From contig MNXJ01000080.1 of assembly GCA_001872455.1 (NCBI GenBank), positions 1-44,073 on the forward strand: a DNA stretch of 44,073 nucleotides, read 5' to 3'. The stretch is from Anaerolineae bacterium CG2_30_57_67. GTDB lineage: Bacteria > Chloroflexota > Anaerolineae > Anaerolineales > Villigracilaceae. The position numbers and the translations under genes are program-made. Below, piece by piece: positions 8,957 through 17,094 of the stretch. The notes beneath the pieces were generated by a model. That model had not been told where the DNA came from. It did not search any database and worked only from the letters and a program-made list of their open reading frames with translations. Positions within the stretch are counted from its first letter, which is position 1. The number at the start of each line of letters is the position of its first letter.

Positions 8957-9811
8957 ATGCCTCCCGTTTCGTCCATTCGACCCTCCCCCATTGCTGGAAC
9001 CTGGTACGAGGCCAATCCGCAGCTTTTGGCGCGTCAGATAGATACTTTTTTAGGTGACGCGCCCGCGCTGAAAGATGTCGTGGCGCTGATTGCACCGCAC
9101 GCCGGGCATCGCTATTCCGGCGCGGTCGCCGGCCCCGCCTACGCCGCCGTGCGCGGATGCACCCCGCAAGTAGTCGCCATTCTCGCGCCCATGCACGCCT
9201 ATCACCCCGCGCCCTTGCTGACCAGCGCCCACGCTTTTTACAGCACGCCGCTGGGAAATGTGTCTGTGGATACCGCGCTGGTGGATGTTTTGAACCGCGA
9301 GCTGGTCTCGCGCCTGGAGATTGGCCTGACGCCGGTTGCCAATGACCCCGAACACGCGCTGGAGATTCAACTTCCCTTTGTCTTGCGCGCCATCAAAACA
9401 GAGTTTACGCTTCTGCCGGTTATGCTCCGCGCCCAAACCCGTCTGCTGGCGCGCGCCCTTGGCGAAGCGTTGGCCGCCACGCTGAAAGGCAAAAACGCCC
9501 TGCTGATTGCTTCCAGCGACCTTTCACACTTCTACCCGCAAGCGATTGCCCGTCGGCTGGATGATGCCATGCTGGAGACTTTGGCCCGGTTTGACCCCGA
9601 CGGTTTGTTCGACCTGGAAGAAAGCGGGCGCGGCGAAGCCTGCGGCTTGGGTGCGCTGGCGGCAGTGCTGTGGGCTGCGCGCGCGCTGGGCGGCGAAAAT
9701 GTTCACGTGCTGGCGCGCGCCACCTCCGGCGATGTCACCGGCGATTATGAGCGGGTGGTAGGGTATGGCTCAGCAGTCGTCTGTAAGGCGCAGAAAACAA
9801 GCGTGGCGTGA
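8957..9811 (+). CDS. amrB: MEMO1-family protein (AmmeMemoRadiSam system protein B)
   Basis: The 284-residue protein is the MEMO-like partner of the AmmeMemoRadiSam trio, thought to act with an AMMECR1-domain protein and a radical SAM enzyme; the reaction is not firmly established. MEMO resembles extradiol dioxygenases and binds metal. The conserved metal-pocket residues are visible: PHAGHRYSG (His48), APMHAYH (His80), SSDLSHF (Asp188, His191) and GEACGLGAL (Cys229), matching His49/His81/Asp189/His192/Cys244 of human MEMO1. A purine-rich AGAAAGGA sequence precedes the ATG. The other two system members are not nearby; the gene stands alone, convergent with a glycosyltransferase gene. Confidence 0.88.
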   Translation: MPPVSSIRPSPIAGTWYEANPQLLARQIDTFLGDAPALKDVVALIAPHAGHRYSGAVAGPAYAAVRGCTPQVVAILAPMHAYHPAPLLTSAHAFYSTPLGNVSVDTALVDVLNRELVSRLEIGLTPVANDPEHALEIQLPFVLRAIKTEFTLLPVMLRAQTRLLARALGEALAATLKGKNALLIASSDLSHFYPQAIARRLDDAMLETLARFDPDGLFDLEESGRGEACGLGALAAVLWAARALGGENVHVLARATSGDVTGDYERVVGYGSAVVCKAQKTSVA

Positions 9812-9877
9812 TTTACGTTTCTCACGCCCGTGATACAACATGCGCGGGTTGCCAAAAGGCTTCCGTGTACTGAGGCA

Positions 9878-9890
9878 GGGCTTCCAGCCC
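9878..9890. repeat. Small palindromic repeat GGGCTTCCAGCCC
   Basis: GGGCT-TCC-AGCCC forms a small hairpin, extended by GGC/GCC on the outside. The same motif in inverse orientation (GGGCTGGAAGCCC) occurs at 11188-11200, so the glycosyltransferase gene is flanked by an inverted pair. It is part of the genome's REP-like family. Confidence 0.5.
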
Positions 9891-9930
9891 GCCGGTACGT
9901 GTTTAGAGACAAGATGGCTGAACAGTTACA

Positions 9931-9952
9931 AAAAAAGGTTCTTTGCTTTTTT
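9931..9952. terminator. Weak hairpin between convergent amrB and the glycosyltransferase gene
   Basis: AAAAAAG (9931-9937) can pair with CTTTTTT (9946-9952). The stem is A-T rich and weak, but it lies between two converging genes and carries T tracts on both strands, so a bidirectional terminator is possible. Confidence 0.3.
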
Positions 9953-9989
9953 GAAAAGATACCAACGTAAGGCAGGTTGCTGATTCGGC

Positions 9990-11144
9990 TTAAATTTGCG
10001 CGTAGAACACTTCCACGCGCCGCATATTTTCTGCGTAGTCGCCTCTTTCGGCAATCAGGGCGGCATTTTGTGCGGCGGCGCGCGCGCGCAAATCGGCGTC
10101 GCGCAGGCCGCGCAGCATGGCCTGCGCCAACGCTTGCGGGGCGGCGGCATTGACCAGCAGACCATTTTCGCCGGGGGTAATCCATTCCCGAATTGACTCC
10201 AAATCACTAGCCACGGGCAGACAGCCGCAGGCCAGCGCCTCCAGCAGGGTGTTGGGCGTGCCGTCGTGCGTGCTGGGTGAAACCATCACCTGCGCGGCGC
10301 GGAAAGCGTCGGCCATTTGCGCGGGCGAAAACACCGGCAGCAGTTCCAGCGCAGATTCGATTTTCAGCCGCTGCGCCCATGCGCGCGCGCGCGGTTCATC
10401 GGCCATGCCAACACAGCGGAATTTTGCCTGCGGCATTTCTCGCAAAACCAGCGGAATGGCGCGAAAAAAGGTGTCGTTTCGCACATAGGCGCGGAAGCCG
10501 CGCGGGTTGAGAATCACCGGTTCGGCGGGCGGTGTGGCGGCTGGAAAAAACACATCGCGCCGGATGCCGCCGTTACCGGGCGTCACCAGCGTGGGTTTTT
10601 CGACGGCGAAACCCCAGGCGCGCGCCAGGCGAATGTCGCGCGCGCAATCGGCCAACAGGGCGTCGGCGCGGCGCAAAGTTTTGGTGGTAAAGAAACGCAT
10701 CAGCGGCGTGGCGGGCGCGTGCAAGGTGAAGTCGTTGCCCCATACCGAAACGACCAGTGGAATGTCTTCCGCCGCCTGAGCGGCCAACATGCCCTCGTAG
10801 GGAATGCGCAGGGCGTGAATCAAATCCGGGCGGATTTCGCGCTGGAAGGCGCGCAAGGCTGAGGCGGCGGAGGCGAGCGTCAGCGGGCCGAGCCACTGCC
10901 GCAGCGCGGTCCGCAAATTCAGGGCGGATGCGCCCCAAATTCCCCGCCGCAGGCTGCCCGCCGCTGCCGGAGCCTTTTTCGCCCCGCTGAAAGCGACCGG
11001 TATCCAGCGAAATCCGGCCAACCCGGGCGGCGGGGCGCAGTCGAAGGTGGACGCCAGGAAAACCTGGTGGCCGCCTTCGGTGAAGTGTCGCAGCCAGTTG
11101 AGCGTAATCGGGGAGCGGCCATCGGCCACGAAAAGAATTCGCAT
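9990..11144 (-). CDS. Family 4 glycosyltransferase
   Basis: The 384-residue protein is a GT-B fold glycosyltransferase that would transfer a nucleotide-sugar-derived sugar to a cell-surface glycan or small acceptor; the substrate is unknown. The N-terminus MRILFVADGRSPITLNWLRH is the typical acceptor-domain start of GT4 proteins. The C-terminal half has VMVSPSTHDGTPNTLLEALA followed by CGCLPVASD, the GT4 sugar-nucleotide site with the conserved Glu. The start is placed at the ATG at 11144; an in-frame TTG lies two codons earlier. It is transcribed alone on the minus strand, and it is flanked by copies of a GGGCTnnnAGCCC palindrome. Confidence 0.88.
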   Translation of the reverse strand: MRILFVADGRSPITLNWLRHFTEGGHQVFLASTFDCAPPPGLAGFRWIPVAFSGAKKAPAAAGSLRRGIWGASALNLRTALRQWLGPLTLASAASALRAFQREIRPDLIHALRIPYEGMLAAQAAEDIPLVVSVWGNDFTLHAPATPLMRFFTTKTLRRADALLADCARDIRLARAWGFAVEKPTLVTPGNGGIRRDVFFPAATPPAEPVILNPRGFRAYVRNDTFFRAIPLVLREMPQAKFRCVGMADEPRARAWAQRLKIESALELLPVFSPAQMADAFRAAQVMVSPSTHDGTPNTLLEALACGCLPVASDLESIREWITPGENGLLVNAAAPQALAQAMLRGLRDADLRARAAAQNAALIAERGDYAENMRRVEVFYAQI

Positions 11145-11187
11145 GGGCAAAATATACCATATTGGATGGTCCAGCCATTTTTTCGGC

Positions 11188-11266
11188 GGGCTGGAAGCCC
11201 GGCCTCAGCCCAACCAAGTCCGCTTAAGCGGACTTTTACGACGAAATCAGGCCGGACTTCAGTCCG
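11188..11266. repeat. Cluster of three palindromic (REP-like) repeats
   Basis: Three perfect hairpins lie in the divergent spacer: GGGCTGGAAGCCC (11188-11200), the 20-bp palindrome AAGTCCGCTTAAGCGGACTT (11216-11235), and CGGACTTCAGTCCG (11253-11266). Related motifs occur at 9878, 14918-14979, 24068 and 37560. No gene is present between the glycosyltransferase start and gatC. Confidence 0.65.
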
Positions 11267-11330
11267 CGCCGCGTGCATATCGCAGGGTTGGAACGAGGAG
11301 TTTTCAAACGCTCCCAGTTAAAAGCGCGGG

Positions 11331-11336
11331 TATAAT
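11331..11336 (+). promoter_or_regulatory. gatC -10 box, leaderless arrangement
   Basis: TATAAT is followed by 7 nt (TCGCGCC) and then the gatC ATG at 11344. No ribosome-binding sequence is present and no clear -35 box is seen. With the normal -10 to +1 distance, the mRNA would begin at the start codon itself. Confidence 0.6.
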
Positions 11337-11343
11337 TCGCGCC

Positions 11344-11655
11344 ATGTCCCTTTCCCTGCAAGAAGTTGAACATATTGCCCAGCTGGCGCGCCTCGATTTA
11401 AGCGAGGCCGAAAAGGCGCGTTATCGCCTGCAGCTTTCCGCCATTCTTGATTACGTCGCGCAATTGCAAAAACTGGACACGGCCAGTATTCCGCCAACGG
11501 CAAGCATTTTCGGCGCGGCCAGCCCGCTGCGCCCCGACGAGCCGCGCCCCGGCCTGACGCGCGACGAACTGCTCAAAAATGCGCCCGAGCGCGAAGCCGG
11601 ACAATTCAAAATCCCGCCGGTGTTTGGCGATGGGACGCCGTCTGCCGAAGAATAA
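11344..11655 (+). CDS. gatC: Asp-tRNA(Asn)/Glu-tRNA(Gln) amidotransferase subunit C
   Basis: GatC is the small chaperone-like subunit of GatCAB, wrapping around GatA in the enzyme that amidates misacylated Asp-tRNA(Asn) or Glu-tRNA(Gln). The 103-residue product has the family pattern: SLQEVEHIAQLARLDLSEAE at the N-terminus, the AILDYVAQLQKLDT helix, then a Pro-rich region with RPDEPRPGLTRDELLKNAPE and a C-terminal FKIPPVF. The ATG at 11344 lies 7 nt behind TATAAT; a longer open frame upstream is not coding. gatA starts 3 nt after its stop. gatB is not in the window. Confidence 0.95.
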   Translation: MSLSLQEVEHIAQLARLDLSEAEKARYRLQLSAILDYVAQLQKLDTASIPPTASIFGAASPLRPDEPRPGLTRDELLKNAPEREAGQFKIPPVFGDGTPSAEE

Positions 11656-11658
11656 GCC

Positions 11659-13119
11659 ATGTCGCTCGCCACTCTTTCCCTGACCCAAGCCAGCCGTCTG
11701 TTGCAGCGCGGAGAAATTTCCAGCCGCGAGCTGACGCGCGCGGCGCTGGATTCCATCGCCGCGCAAAATGGGCGGCTGAATGCGTTTCTCTTCGTCGACG
11801 AGCCCGGGGCGCTGAAACAGGCTGACGCTGCCGATGAAAGCCGAAAAAGAAAAGCCGCGCCCTCGCCGCTGAGCGGGATTCCGCTGGCAGTGAAGGATGT
11901 GCTGACGGTGGCGGGCATGCCCTGCACCTGCGGCTCAAAAATTTTGGAAAACTACATCCCGCCCTTCACGGCGACAGCCGTCAAAAAATTGCAAGAGGCC
12001 GGAATGGTTGTGCTTGGCAAAACCAATACCGATGAATTTGCGATGGGTTCCAGCACCGAAAATTCGGCTTATGGCGTGACGCGCAACCCCTGGGATTTGT
12101 CGCGCGTGCCGGGCGGTTCTTCGGGCGGTTCGGCGGCGGCGGTGGCCGCGCGCATGGCCTGCGCCGCGCTCGGTTCGGATACCGGCGGCAGCGTGCGCCA
12201 GCCCGCTTCGTTTTGCGGCGTCACCGGGCTGAAGCCAACCTATGGGCGGGTTTCGCGCTACGGGCTGGTGGCCTACGGCTCCTCGCTCGATTCGGTCGGG
12301 GCGTTTGGCCGCTCGGCGCAGGATGTAGCCGCAATTTTCAGCGCCATGCAGGGGTCAGACCCGTTGGACGCGACCGCGCAAAATCTTCCAGCCGGGGAAA
12401 TTTCGCTTGAGGCGCCGGACAACTTGCAGGGAGTCCGCATCGGCGTGCCGAAGGAATATTTCATAGACGGGATTCAGCCCGCAGTCGAGAAAAAAATCCG
12501 CGAGGCGATTGCTCTTTTTGAACAATTGGGCGCAGAAATTATCGAAATTTCGCTGCCGCATACCGAGTACGCCCTGCCCGTGTATTATCTGATTGCCCCG
12601 GCGGAAGCCAGTGCCAATCTGGCGCGGTTTGATGGCGTGCGCTACGGCCCGCGCGCCGAGGCCGAGACGATGTGGGATGTTTTCACCAAAACGCGCGGCG
12701 AAAAATTCGGCGATGAAGTGCAGCGCCGCATTATGCTGGGGACGTACGCGCTTTCGGCGGGCTATTATGACGCTTTTTACGGCCAGGCGCAGAAGGTGCG
12801 CACGCTGATAAAGCGTGATTTTGAGCAGGCTTTTTCGCTGGTGGATGCGATTGCCTGCCCGGTGGCGCCGACCACCGCCTTTCCGATTGGGGCGCACGGC
12901 GACGACCCGCTGGCGATGTACCTGGAAGATGTTTTTACGCTGCCCGCCAACCTGGCTGGGGTGCCGGGGCTGGCTTTCCCGGTGGGCTTTGACGAAAATC
13001 AGCTGCCGGTTGGCATGCAGTTGATGGGGCCGCATTTTGCCGAAGCGGCTCTGTTGCGCCTGGCGCACGCCTATCAACAGGCTACGGAATGGCATCTGGC
13101 GATTCTTCCGCCGCTGTAA
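11659..13119 (+). CDS. gatA: Asp-tRNA(Asn)/Glu-tRNA(Gln) amidotransferase subunit A
   Basis: GatA is the glutaminase subunit, releasing ammonia that is channelled to GatB. It is an amidase-signature enzyme with a Ser-cisSer-Lys triad, seen here as Lys79 (PLAVKD), Ser154 (PGGSSGGSAAA) and Ser178 (SDTGGSVRQPA). These are the same residue numbers as in the Staphylococcus aureus enzyme, and the length (486) is typical. The GGSxRQPA form is the standard GatA version, in contrast to the second copy at 38687. It follows gatC by 3 nt in a two-gene operon. Confidence 0.96.
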   Translation: MSLATLSLTQASRLLQRGEISSRELTRAALDSIAAQNGRLNAFLFVDEPGALKQADAADESRKRKAAPSPLSGIPLAVKDVLTVAGMPCTCGSKILENYIPPFTATAVKKLQEAGMVVLGKTNTDEFAMGSSTENSAYGVTRNPWDLSRVPGGSSGGSAAAVAARMACAALGSDTGGSVRQPASFCGVTGLKPTYGRVSRYGLVAYGSSLDSVGAFGRSAQDVAAIFSAMQGSDPLDATAQNLPAGEISLEAPDNLQGVRIGVPKEYFIDGIQPAVEKKIREAIALFEQLGAEIIEISLPHTEYALPVYYLIAPAEASANLARFDGVRYGPRAEAETMWDVFTKTRGEKFGDEVQRRIMLGTYALSAGYYDAFYGQAQKVRTLIKRDFEQAFSLVDAIACPVAPTTAFPIGAHGDDPLAMYLEDVFTLPANLAGVPGLAFPVGFDENQLPVGMQLMGPHFAEAALLRLAHAYQQATEWHLAILPPL

Positions 13120-13158
13120 CGATTCAGCCGTTTTTCATCTTTTTTTTCAGGAGTTTCT

Positions 13159-14136
13159 ATGAACATTTTTATCACTGGCGGGGCGGGCTACATTGGCTCG
13201 GCCACCGCCCAGGCGCTGATTTCAGCCGGGCACAGCGTCACCGTCTATGATTCGCTGGTCACCGGGCACCGTCAGGCGGTTCCGGCGGGCGCCGAATTTA
13301 TCCACGCCGATTTATCGGACAGCCATTCGCTGGCGCTGGCGCTGACCGGCAAAAAATATGACGCCGTGATGCACTTCGCCGCCTTCATCGAAGCGGGCGA
13401 AAGCATGAAAGACCCGGGAAAATTTTTCCGCAATAACACCGTCAATTCGCTTTCGCTGATGGATATGGCCGTGCGCGCGGGCGTGCGGCGCTTTGTGCTT
13501 TCCTCCACTGCCGCCGTTTACCAGTCGAGCGAAGAACCCATCCGCGAAGATTCGCCGCTGGGGCCGACCAACACCTACGGCTTCACCAAACTGATGGTGG
13601 AGCAATCGCTGGATTGGTATCGCCAGATTCACGGCCTGCACTTTGCCGCGCTGCGCTACTTCAACGCCTGCGGCGCGCGCCCCGGTCACGGCGAAGCGCA
13701 TCAGCCCGAATCGCATCTCATCCCGCGCGTGTTGGCGGTGGCGCAGGGCAAAGCCGAAGCGGCCACCATTTTCGGCACCGACTACCCCACGCCCGACGGA
13801 ACCTGCATCCGCGACTATATTCACATTCTCGACCTGGTTTCGGCGCATTTGCTGGCGCTGGACGCGCTGGGCGAGCATGACAAATTGATTTACAACGTGG
13901 GTTCTGGCAACGGCTACTCGGTGCGCGAAGTCATCGAAACCGCGCAAAAAGTCAGCGGAGTGAAAATTCCGGTGATTGAAGCGCCGCGCCGCCCCGGCGA
14001 TTCGGCGCGGCTGGTGGCTTCCTCCGCCAAAATTCGGCGCGAGCTCGGCTGGCAGCCGCAGCACGACAACCTGGAAGAAATCCTGGCTTCGGCCTGGGAC
14101 TGGCACACCAGTCATCCGCAGGGTTACGAGGCATAA
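13159..14136 (+). CDS. galE: UDP-glucose 4-epimerase
   Basis: GalE interconverts UDP-glucose and UDP-galactose using tightly bound NAD. The 325-residue short-chain dehydrogenase-type protein has the NAD motif GGAGYIG (7-13), the catalytic SSTAAVY (Ser/Thr near 117) and YGFTK (Tyr140, Lys144), and the substrate-domain RYFNACGA and GDSARLVASS motifs. CAGGAG lies about 6 nt before the ATG. It follows gatA by 39 nt and precedes a membrane protease gene by only 2 nt. Related epimerases acting on other UDP-sugars cannot be excluded. Confidence 0.92.
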   Translation: MNIFITGGAGYIGSATAQALISAGHSVTVYDSLVTGHRQAVPAGAEFIHADLSDSHSLALALTGKKYDAVMHFAAFIEAGESMKDPGKFFRNNTVNSLSLMDMAVRAGVRRFVLSSTAAVYQSSEEPIREDSPLGPTNTYGFTKLMVEQSLDWYRQIHGLHFAALRYFNACGARPGHGEAHQPESHLIPRVLAVAQGKAEAATIFGTDYPTPDGTCIRDYIHILDLVSAHLLALDALGEHDKLIYNVGSGNGYSVREVIETAQKVSGVKIPVIEAPRRPGDSARLVASSAKIRRELGWQPQHDNLEEILASAWDWHTSHPQGYEA

Positions 14137-14138
14137 AC

Positions 14139-14786
14139 ATGGTCACATTTTTGGTGGTTTTGCTGGGCTGGCTGTTTTCGCTTTCGCTGCACGAATTTTC
14201 GCACGCGCTGGTGGCCTACAAGGGCGGCGACATCACCGTCAAAGAAAAAGGCTATCTCGATTTCGACCTGTTCAAATATACCCACCCGGTGTATTCGATT
14301 TTGTTACCAATGCTTTTTCTCATTATGGGCGGGATTGGCCTGCCAGGCGGCGCGGTTTACATCGAAAGTTGGCGGCTGAAAAATCGCTGGTGGGAAACGG
14401 CGGTTTCCATCGCCGGGCCAAGTTCCAACCTGATTGTGGCGATTGTGCTGGCAATCATTCTGCGCTTCGACGCGGTAGTTTCCTCGCCGGTTGGGCCGGG
14501 GCTGGCTTTTTTGGCGCTGCTGCAGGTGACGGCCTTCTTTTTCAACCTGCTGCCGGTGCCGCCCTTTGATGGCTACGGTGCGCTGCGTCCGCACCTCAAC
14601 GTTCCCCTACGCGCGCAAATGGATTTCTTCGGCCAGTTTTCGATGTGGATTGTGATTTTGCTGTTATGGTATGTCCCCTTTGTTTCTGACTCGTTTTGGA
14701 TGGTGATTGACCTGTTCGCCATGCTATTGGGCATCCCGCTCGATGCGGCTTACATGGGCTATAGCCTGTTCCGTTTTTGGCAATAA
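14139..14786 (+). CDS. M50-type membrane zinc protease (site-2 protease family)
   Basis: The 215-residue protein is polytopic. The first membrane segment carries HEFSH (His18, Glu19, His22), the zinc-binding HExxH of site-2 proteases. A later segment has NLLPVPPFDG (136-145), giving the third zinc ligand (Asp144), typical of M50B/Rip-like proteases. There is no PDZ domain or CBS domain, so it is a minimal version. The family cleaves substrates within the membrane; the target here is unknown. GAGG lies 8 nt before the ATG and the gene is translationally close to galE (2-nt gap), but no functional link is evident. Confidence 0.88.
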   Translation: MVTFLVVLLGWLFSLSLHEFSHALVAYKGGDITVKEKGYLDFDLFKYTHPVYSILLPMLFLIMGGIGLPGGAVYIESWRLKNRWWETAVSIAGPSSNLIVAIVLAIILRFDAVVSSPVGPGLAFLALLQVTAFFFNLLPVPPFDGYGALRPHLNVPLRAQMDFFGQFSMWIVILLLWYVPFVSDSFWMVIDLFAMLLGIPLDAAYMGYSLFRFWQ

Positions 14787-14917
14787 TTCCTTCAGGCCGG
14801 GCAACCGGGCGAGCGCCCAACCGTTGACTAGAAAATGCAAAAGCACGCCCGAAAAGGTGGGTTTGGATCGATGGCGTCAGACTGCAGATGTGCACGTAAA
14901 GATTGTCAAAGTAGAGT

Positions 14918-14979
14918 GGGCGCTTCGCGAAGCGCCCTGCCAATGGCCTGATTTTGCTCGAAAGTCGGGAGACTTTCGA
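14918..14979. repeat. Two adjacent palindromic repeats in the 14787-15068 spacer
   Basis: The 20-bp perfect palindrome GGGCGCTTCGCGAAGCGCCC occupies 14918-14937. A second hairpin, TCGAAAGT-CGGGAG-ACTTTCGA, occupies 14958-14979; its AAGTCGGGAG core recurs in the hairpin at 24068-24111. The rest of the spacer holds nothing I can identify except the TetR promoter. The palindromes may terminate transcription from the protease gene, but no T run follows. Confidence 0.6.
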
Positions 14980-15023
14980 CTCCATCCCTGACCTGATTTG
15001 CGTGCGCACCCAGCAGAAACCAC

Positions 15024-15074
15024 TTGATTTTTTAACGTCTTTACTTTACAATGTGACCAGCAGGTCATATGACC
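15024..15074 (+). promoter_or_regulatory. Promoter and probable TetR operator
   Basis: TTGATT (15024-15029), a 17-nt spacer and TACAAT (15047-15052) form a good promoter. Directly downstream are TGACC-AGCA-GGTCA (15054-15067) and the overlapping 12-bp palindrome GGTCATATGACC (15063-15074), followed by another GTCATA. Three half-sites of the same TGACC/GGTCA type at the transcription start are what an autorepressing TetR protein would use. The operator assignment is inference. Confidence 0.6.
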
Positions 15075-15089
15075 ACGAAGTCATACTTT

Positions 15090-15731
15090 ATGCCAAAGCA
15101 AACCTTTCTCAACCTCCCCGAAGCAAAACAACGCAAAATCATCGCAGCCGCCAGCGACGAATTTTCAGCATACGGATTAGAAAACGCATCCACCAACCGG
15201 ATTGTCGCCAACAGCGGCATCTCAAAGGGTAGTTTCTACCAGTATTTTGAAGACAAGCGCGACTTGTTCAATCATCTGATGCGTATTTTAGAAAACGAGA
15301 AGACAGATTTTTTCCGCGATAAACATCCTCCAAATACAGGGCTGGATACATTTGCCTACTTTCGCTGGGTGATTAAGACTGGCATGGAGTTTAATTCGGC
15401 CTACCCGCGTTTGGCGCAAGCAATCAGCCGCGTATTGTTTACCGATGGGCTGTATTTTGGCCCCATTTTTGCCGATTTACGTCAGCGTAGCCGCGCAGCG
15501 CTAACCGCCATGGTCAATCAGGCGCGCGCACAAGGTGAACTGAACCCAAAAGTAGATATTGAGATGGCTGTTTTGGTCATGGAAACCTGGAGCAATGTCA
15601 TTACCAATTCCATGCTACAACCAATCAGCCAGCAGGAAGATGTGACAACCTGGGCGCACTCGCCCGAAGCGAAAAAAATGATTGACCAGACTCTTTATGT
15701 GATGGAATACGGTTTGCGTAACGTGGCCTGA
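15090..15731 (+). CDS. TetR/AcrR family transcriptional regulator
   Basis: TetR-type repressors bind DNA with an N-terminal helix-turn-helix and release it when the C-terminal domain binds a small ligand. The start MPKQTFLNLPEAKQRKII is typical; the HTH is at about residues 30-52 (STNRIVANSGISKGSFYQYF, then EDKRDLF). I chose the ATG at 15090 because the family usually begins this way; an in-frame ATG at 15069 lies inside the operator palindrome. The protein has 213 residues. It precedes the export operon by 38 nt on the same strand, so it probably controls both itself and the transporter, whose substrate would be the inducer. Confidence 0.9.
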   Translation: MPKQTFLNLPEAKQRKIIAAASDEFSAYGLENASTNRIVANSGISKGSFYQYFEDKRDLFNHLMRILENEKTDFFRDKHPPNTGLDTFAYFRWVIKTGMEFNSAYPRLAQAISRVLFTDGLYFGPIFADLRQRSRAALTAMVNQARAQGELNPKVDIEMAVLVMETWSNVITNSMLQPISQQEDVTTWAHSPEAKKMIDQTLYVMEYGLRNVA

Positions 15732-15769
15732 ACGCATTGAGCGCAGGGCCTGCAAGAAAGGACTTTCTC

Positions 15770-16999
15770 ATGCAACTTTACCTGCGCCTGGCGTGGCGCA
15801 ACATCTGGCGGCACAAACGCCGCACGGCGACCATTCTCATTTCAATTGTGCTGGTTCTCGGCCTGATGATGTTTTACGATGGGCTGATGACCGGCTTCGA
15901 ACAAGCCATTTACGGCAATGCCATTCAGGTTTTTGGCGGCAACGTGCAGGTTCATGCCCCCGGCTATCAGGAAAAAAGTGATACAACCCCGCTTCTGCCG
16001 CTGGAAAATGATTCCGCCATCGCTGAGTCCGCCCGCGCCCTGCCGCAAGTTGTCTCCGCTAGTCGGCGTATCAACACTGGCGGATTGGTCAGCAGTGCGG
16101 AAGGCGCTTTTCCAGTTGGCATCATCGCCATCGAGCCGGAGGTGGAAGCCCCGGTCAGCGTAATTGCCAAAAACATCCGCGAGGGACGCTTCTTAACCGC
16201 TGCCGACGAAGATGTGATTGTGATTGGGCGCGGACTGGCTGACGCCTTGGGCGTAACACTGGGCGAGCGCATCAGCCTGGCCGGACGCGCGCAACATGAA
16301 CAAATGCGCACGCGCTCCGTCACCATCATCGGCATTTACGACCTGGGTATGGCCGACCTAGAAAAACGCAGCGTTTATATGGCGATAAGTGAAGCCCAAA
16401 ATCTATATCACTTGAGCGGTCAGACGACCGAAGTGACGATTGTTTTACAGCGTATCGGGCAGGAAACCGAAGTCAAAAACGCCTTGCAAGCCAAGTTTCC
16501 ACAGGCCGAAATTGTCTCGTGGGAGACGAGTTTTCCTGAGCTGAAAGCCGCCATCGGCGCCAAAGGCGGCGCAATGGATGTTTTTAGCATTTTCATTTTG
16601 TTGATTTCGGGCATTGGCATCTTCAACCTGTTGATGATGGCCGTCTACGAGCGCACCCGCGAAATTGGAATGCTCGGCGCGATTGGCCTGCGTCCGCGTC
16701 AGATTGGGCTTTTGTTTGTGCTGGAAGGTATCATGATCGGCGTAGTTGGCGTGCTGGCCGGAATTGCTCTCGGGCTGACGATTAATTTTATCGTTGGTCA
16801 GGTGGGCCTGGATTTTAGCCAATTTTCCAACATCACCGAATACATGGCGCTCATCAACGGCAAAGTTTATCCCAGCCTGGGGTTGGAACAACTGCCCAAA
16901 CGCGCCATCACCGTGGCAATTGTTTCAGCACTGGCCTCACTCTACCCGGCCATCGAAGCTGCGCGCCGCGAACCGGCAGAAGCGCTGCACTACGTGTAA
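15770..16999 (+). CDS. ABC transporter permease, FtsX/MacB-like (first of two)
   Basis: The 409-residue protein begins with MQLYLRLAWRNIWRHKRRT and one membrane segment (about residues 20-42), followed by a large extracytoplasmic domain (about 45-270) and three C-terminal membrane segments with the EIGMLGAIGLRPRQI coupling motif. This is the MacB/LolC/FtsX topology. AAAGGA lies about 8 nt before the ATG at 15770, which is preferred over a TTG at 15737. It is the first gene of permease-permease-ATPase-adaptor, controlled by the TetR gene before it. Such systems extrude peptides, lipids or drugs or work mechanically on the envelope; the substrate is unknown. Confidence 0.9.
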   Translation: MQLYLRLAWRNIWRHKRRTATILISIVLVLGLMMFYDGLMTGFEQAIYGNAIQVFGGNVQVHAPGYQEKSDTTPLLPLENDSAIAESARALPQVVSASRRINTGGLVSSAEGAFPVGIIAIEPEVEAPVSVIAKNIREGRFLTAADEDVIVIGRGLADALGVTLGERISLAGRAQHEQMRTRSVTIIGIYDLGMADLEKRSVYMAISEAQNLYHLSGQTTEVTIVLQRIGQETEVKNALQAKFPQAEIVSWETSFPELKAAIGAKGGAMDVFSIFILLISGIGIFNLLMMAVYERTREIGMLGAIGLRPRQIGLLFVLEGIMIGVVGVLAGIALGLTINFIVGQVGLDFSQFSNITEYMALINGKVYPSLGLEQLPKRAITVAIVSALASLYPAIEAARREPAEALHYV

Positions 17000-17094
17000 A
17001 CACGGTTGAACAGTTATCCGGCTAGCCAGTTGACCAACCGATCAATCGGATGGCCGCAGAATTAGCAACTCAGAAACTCGCACAGGAAAAGACC

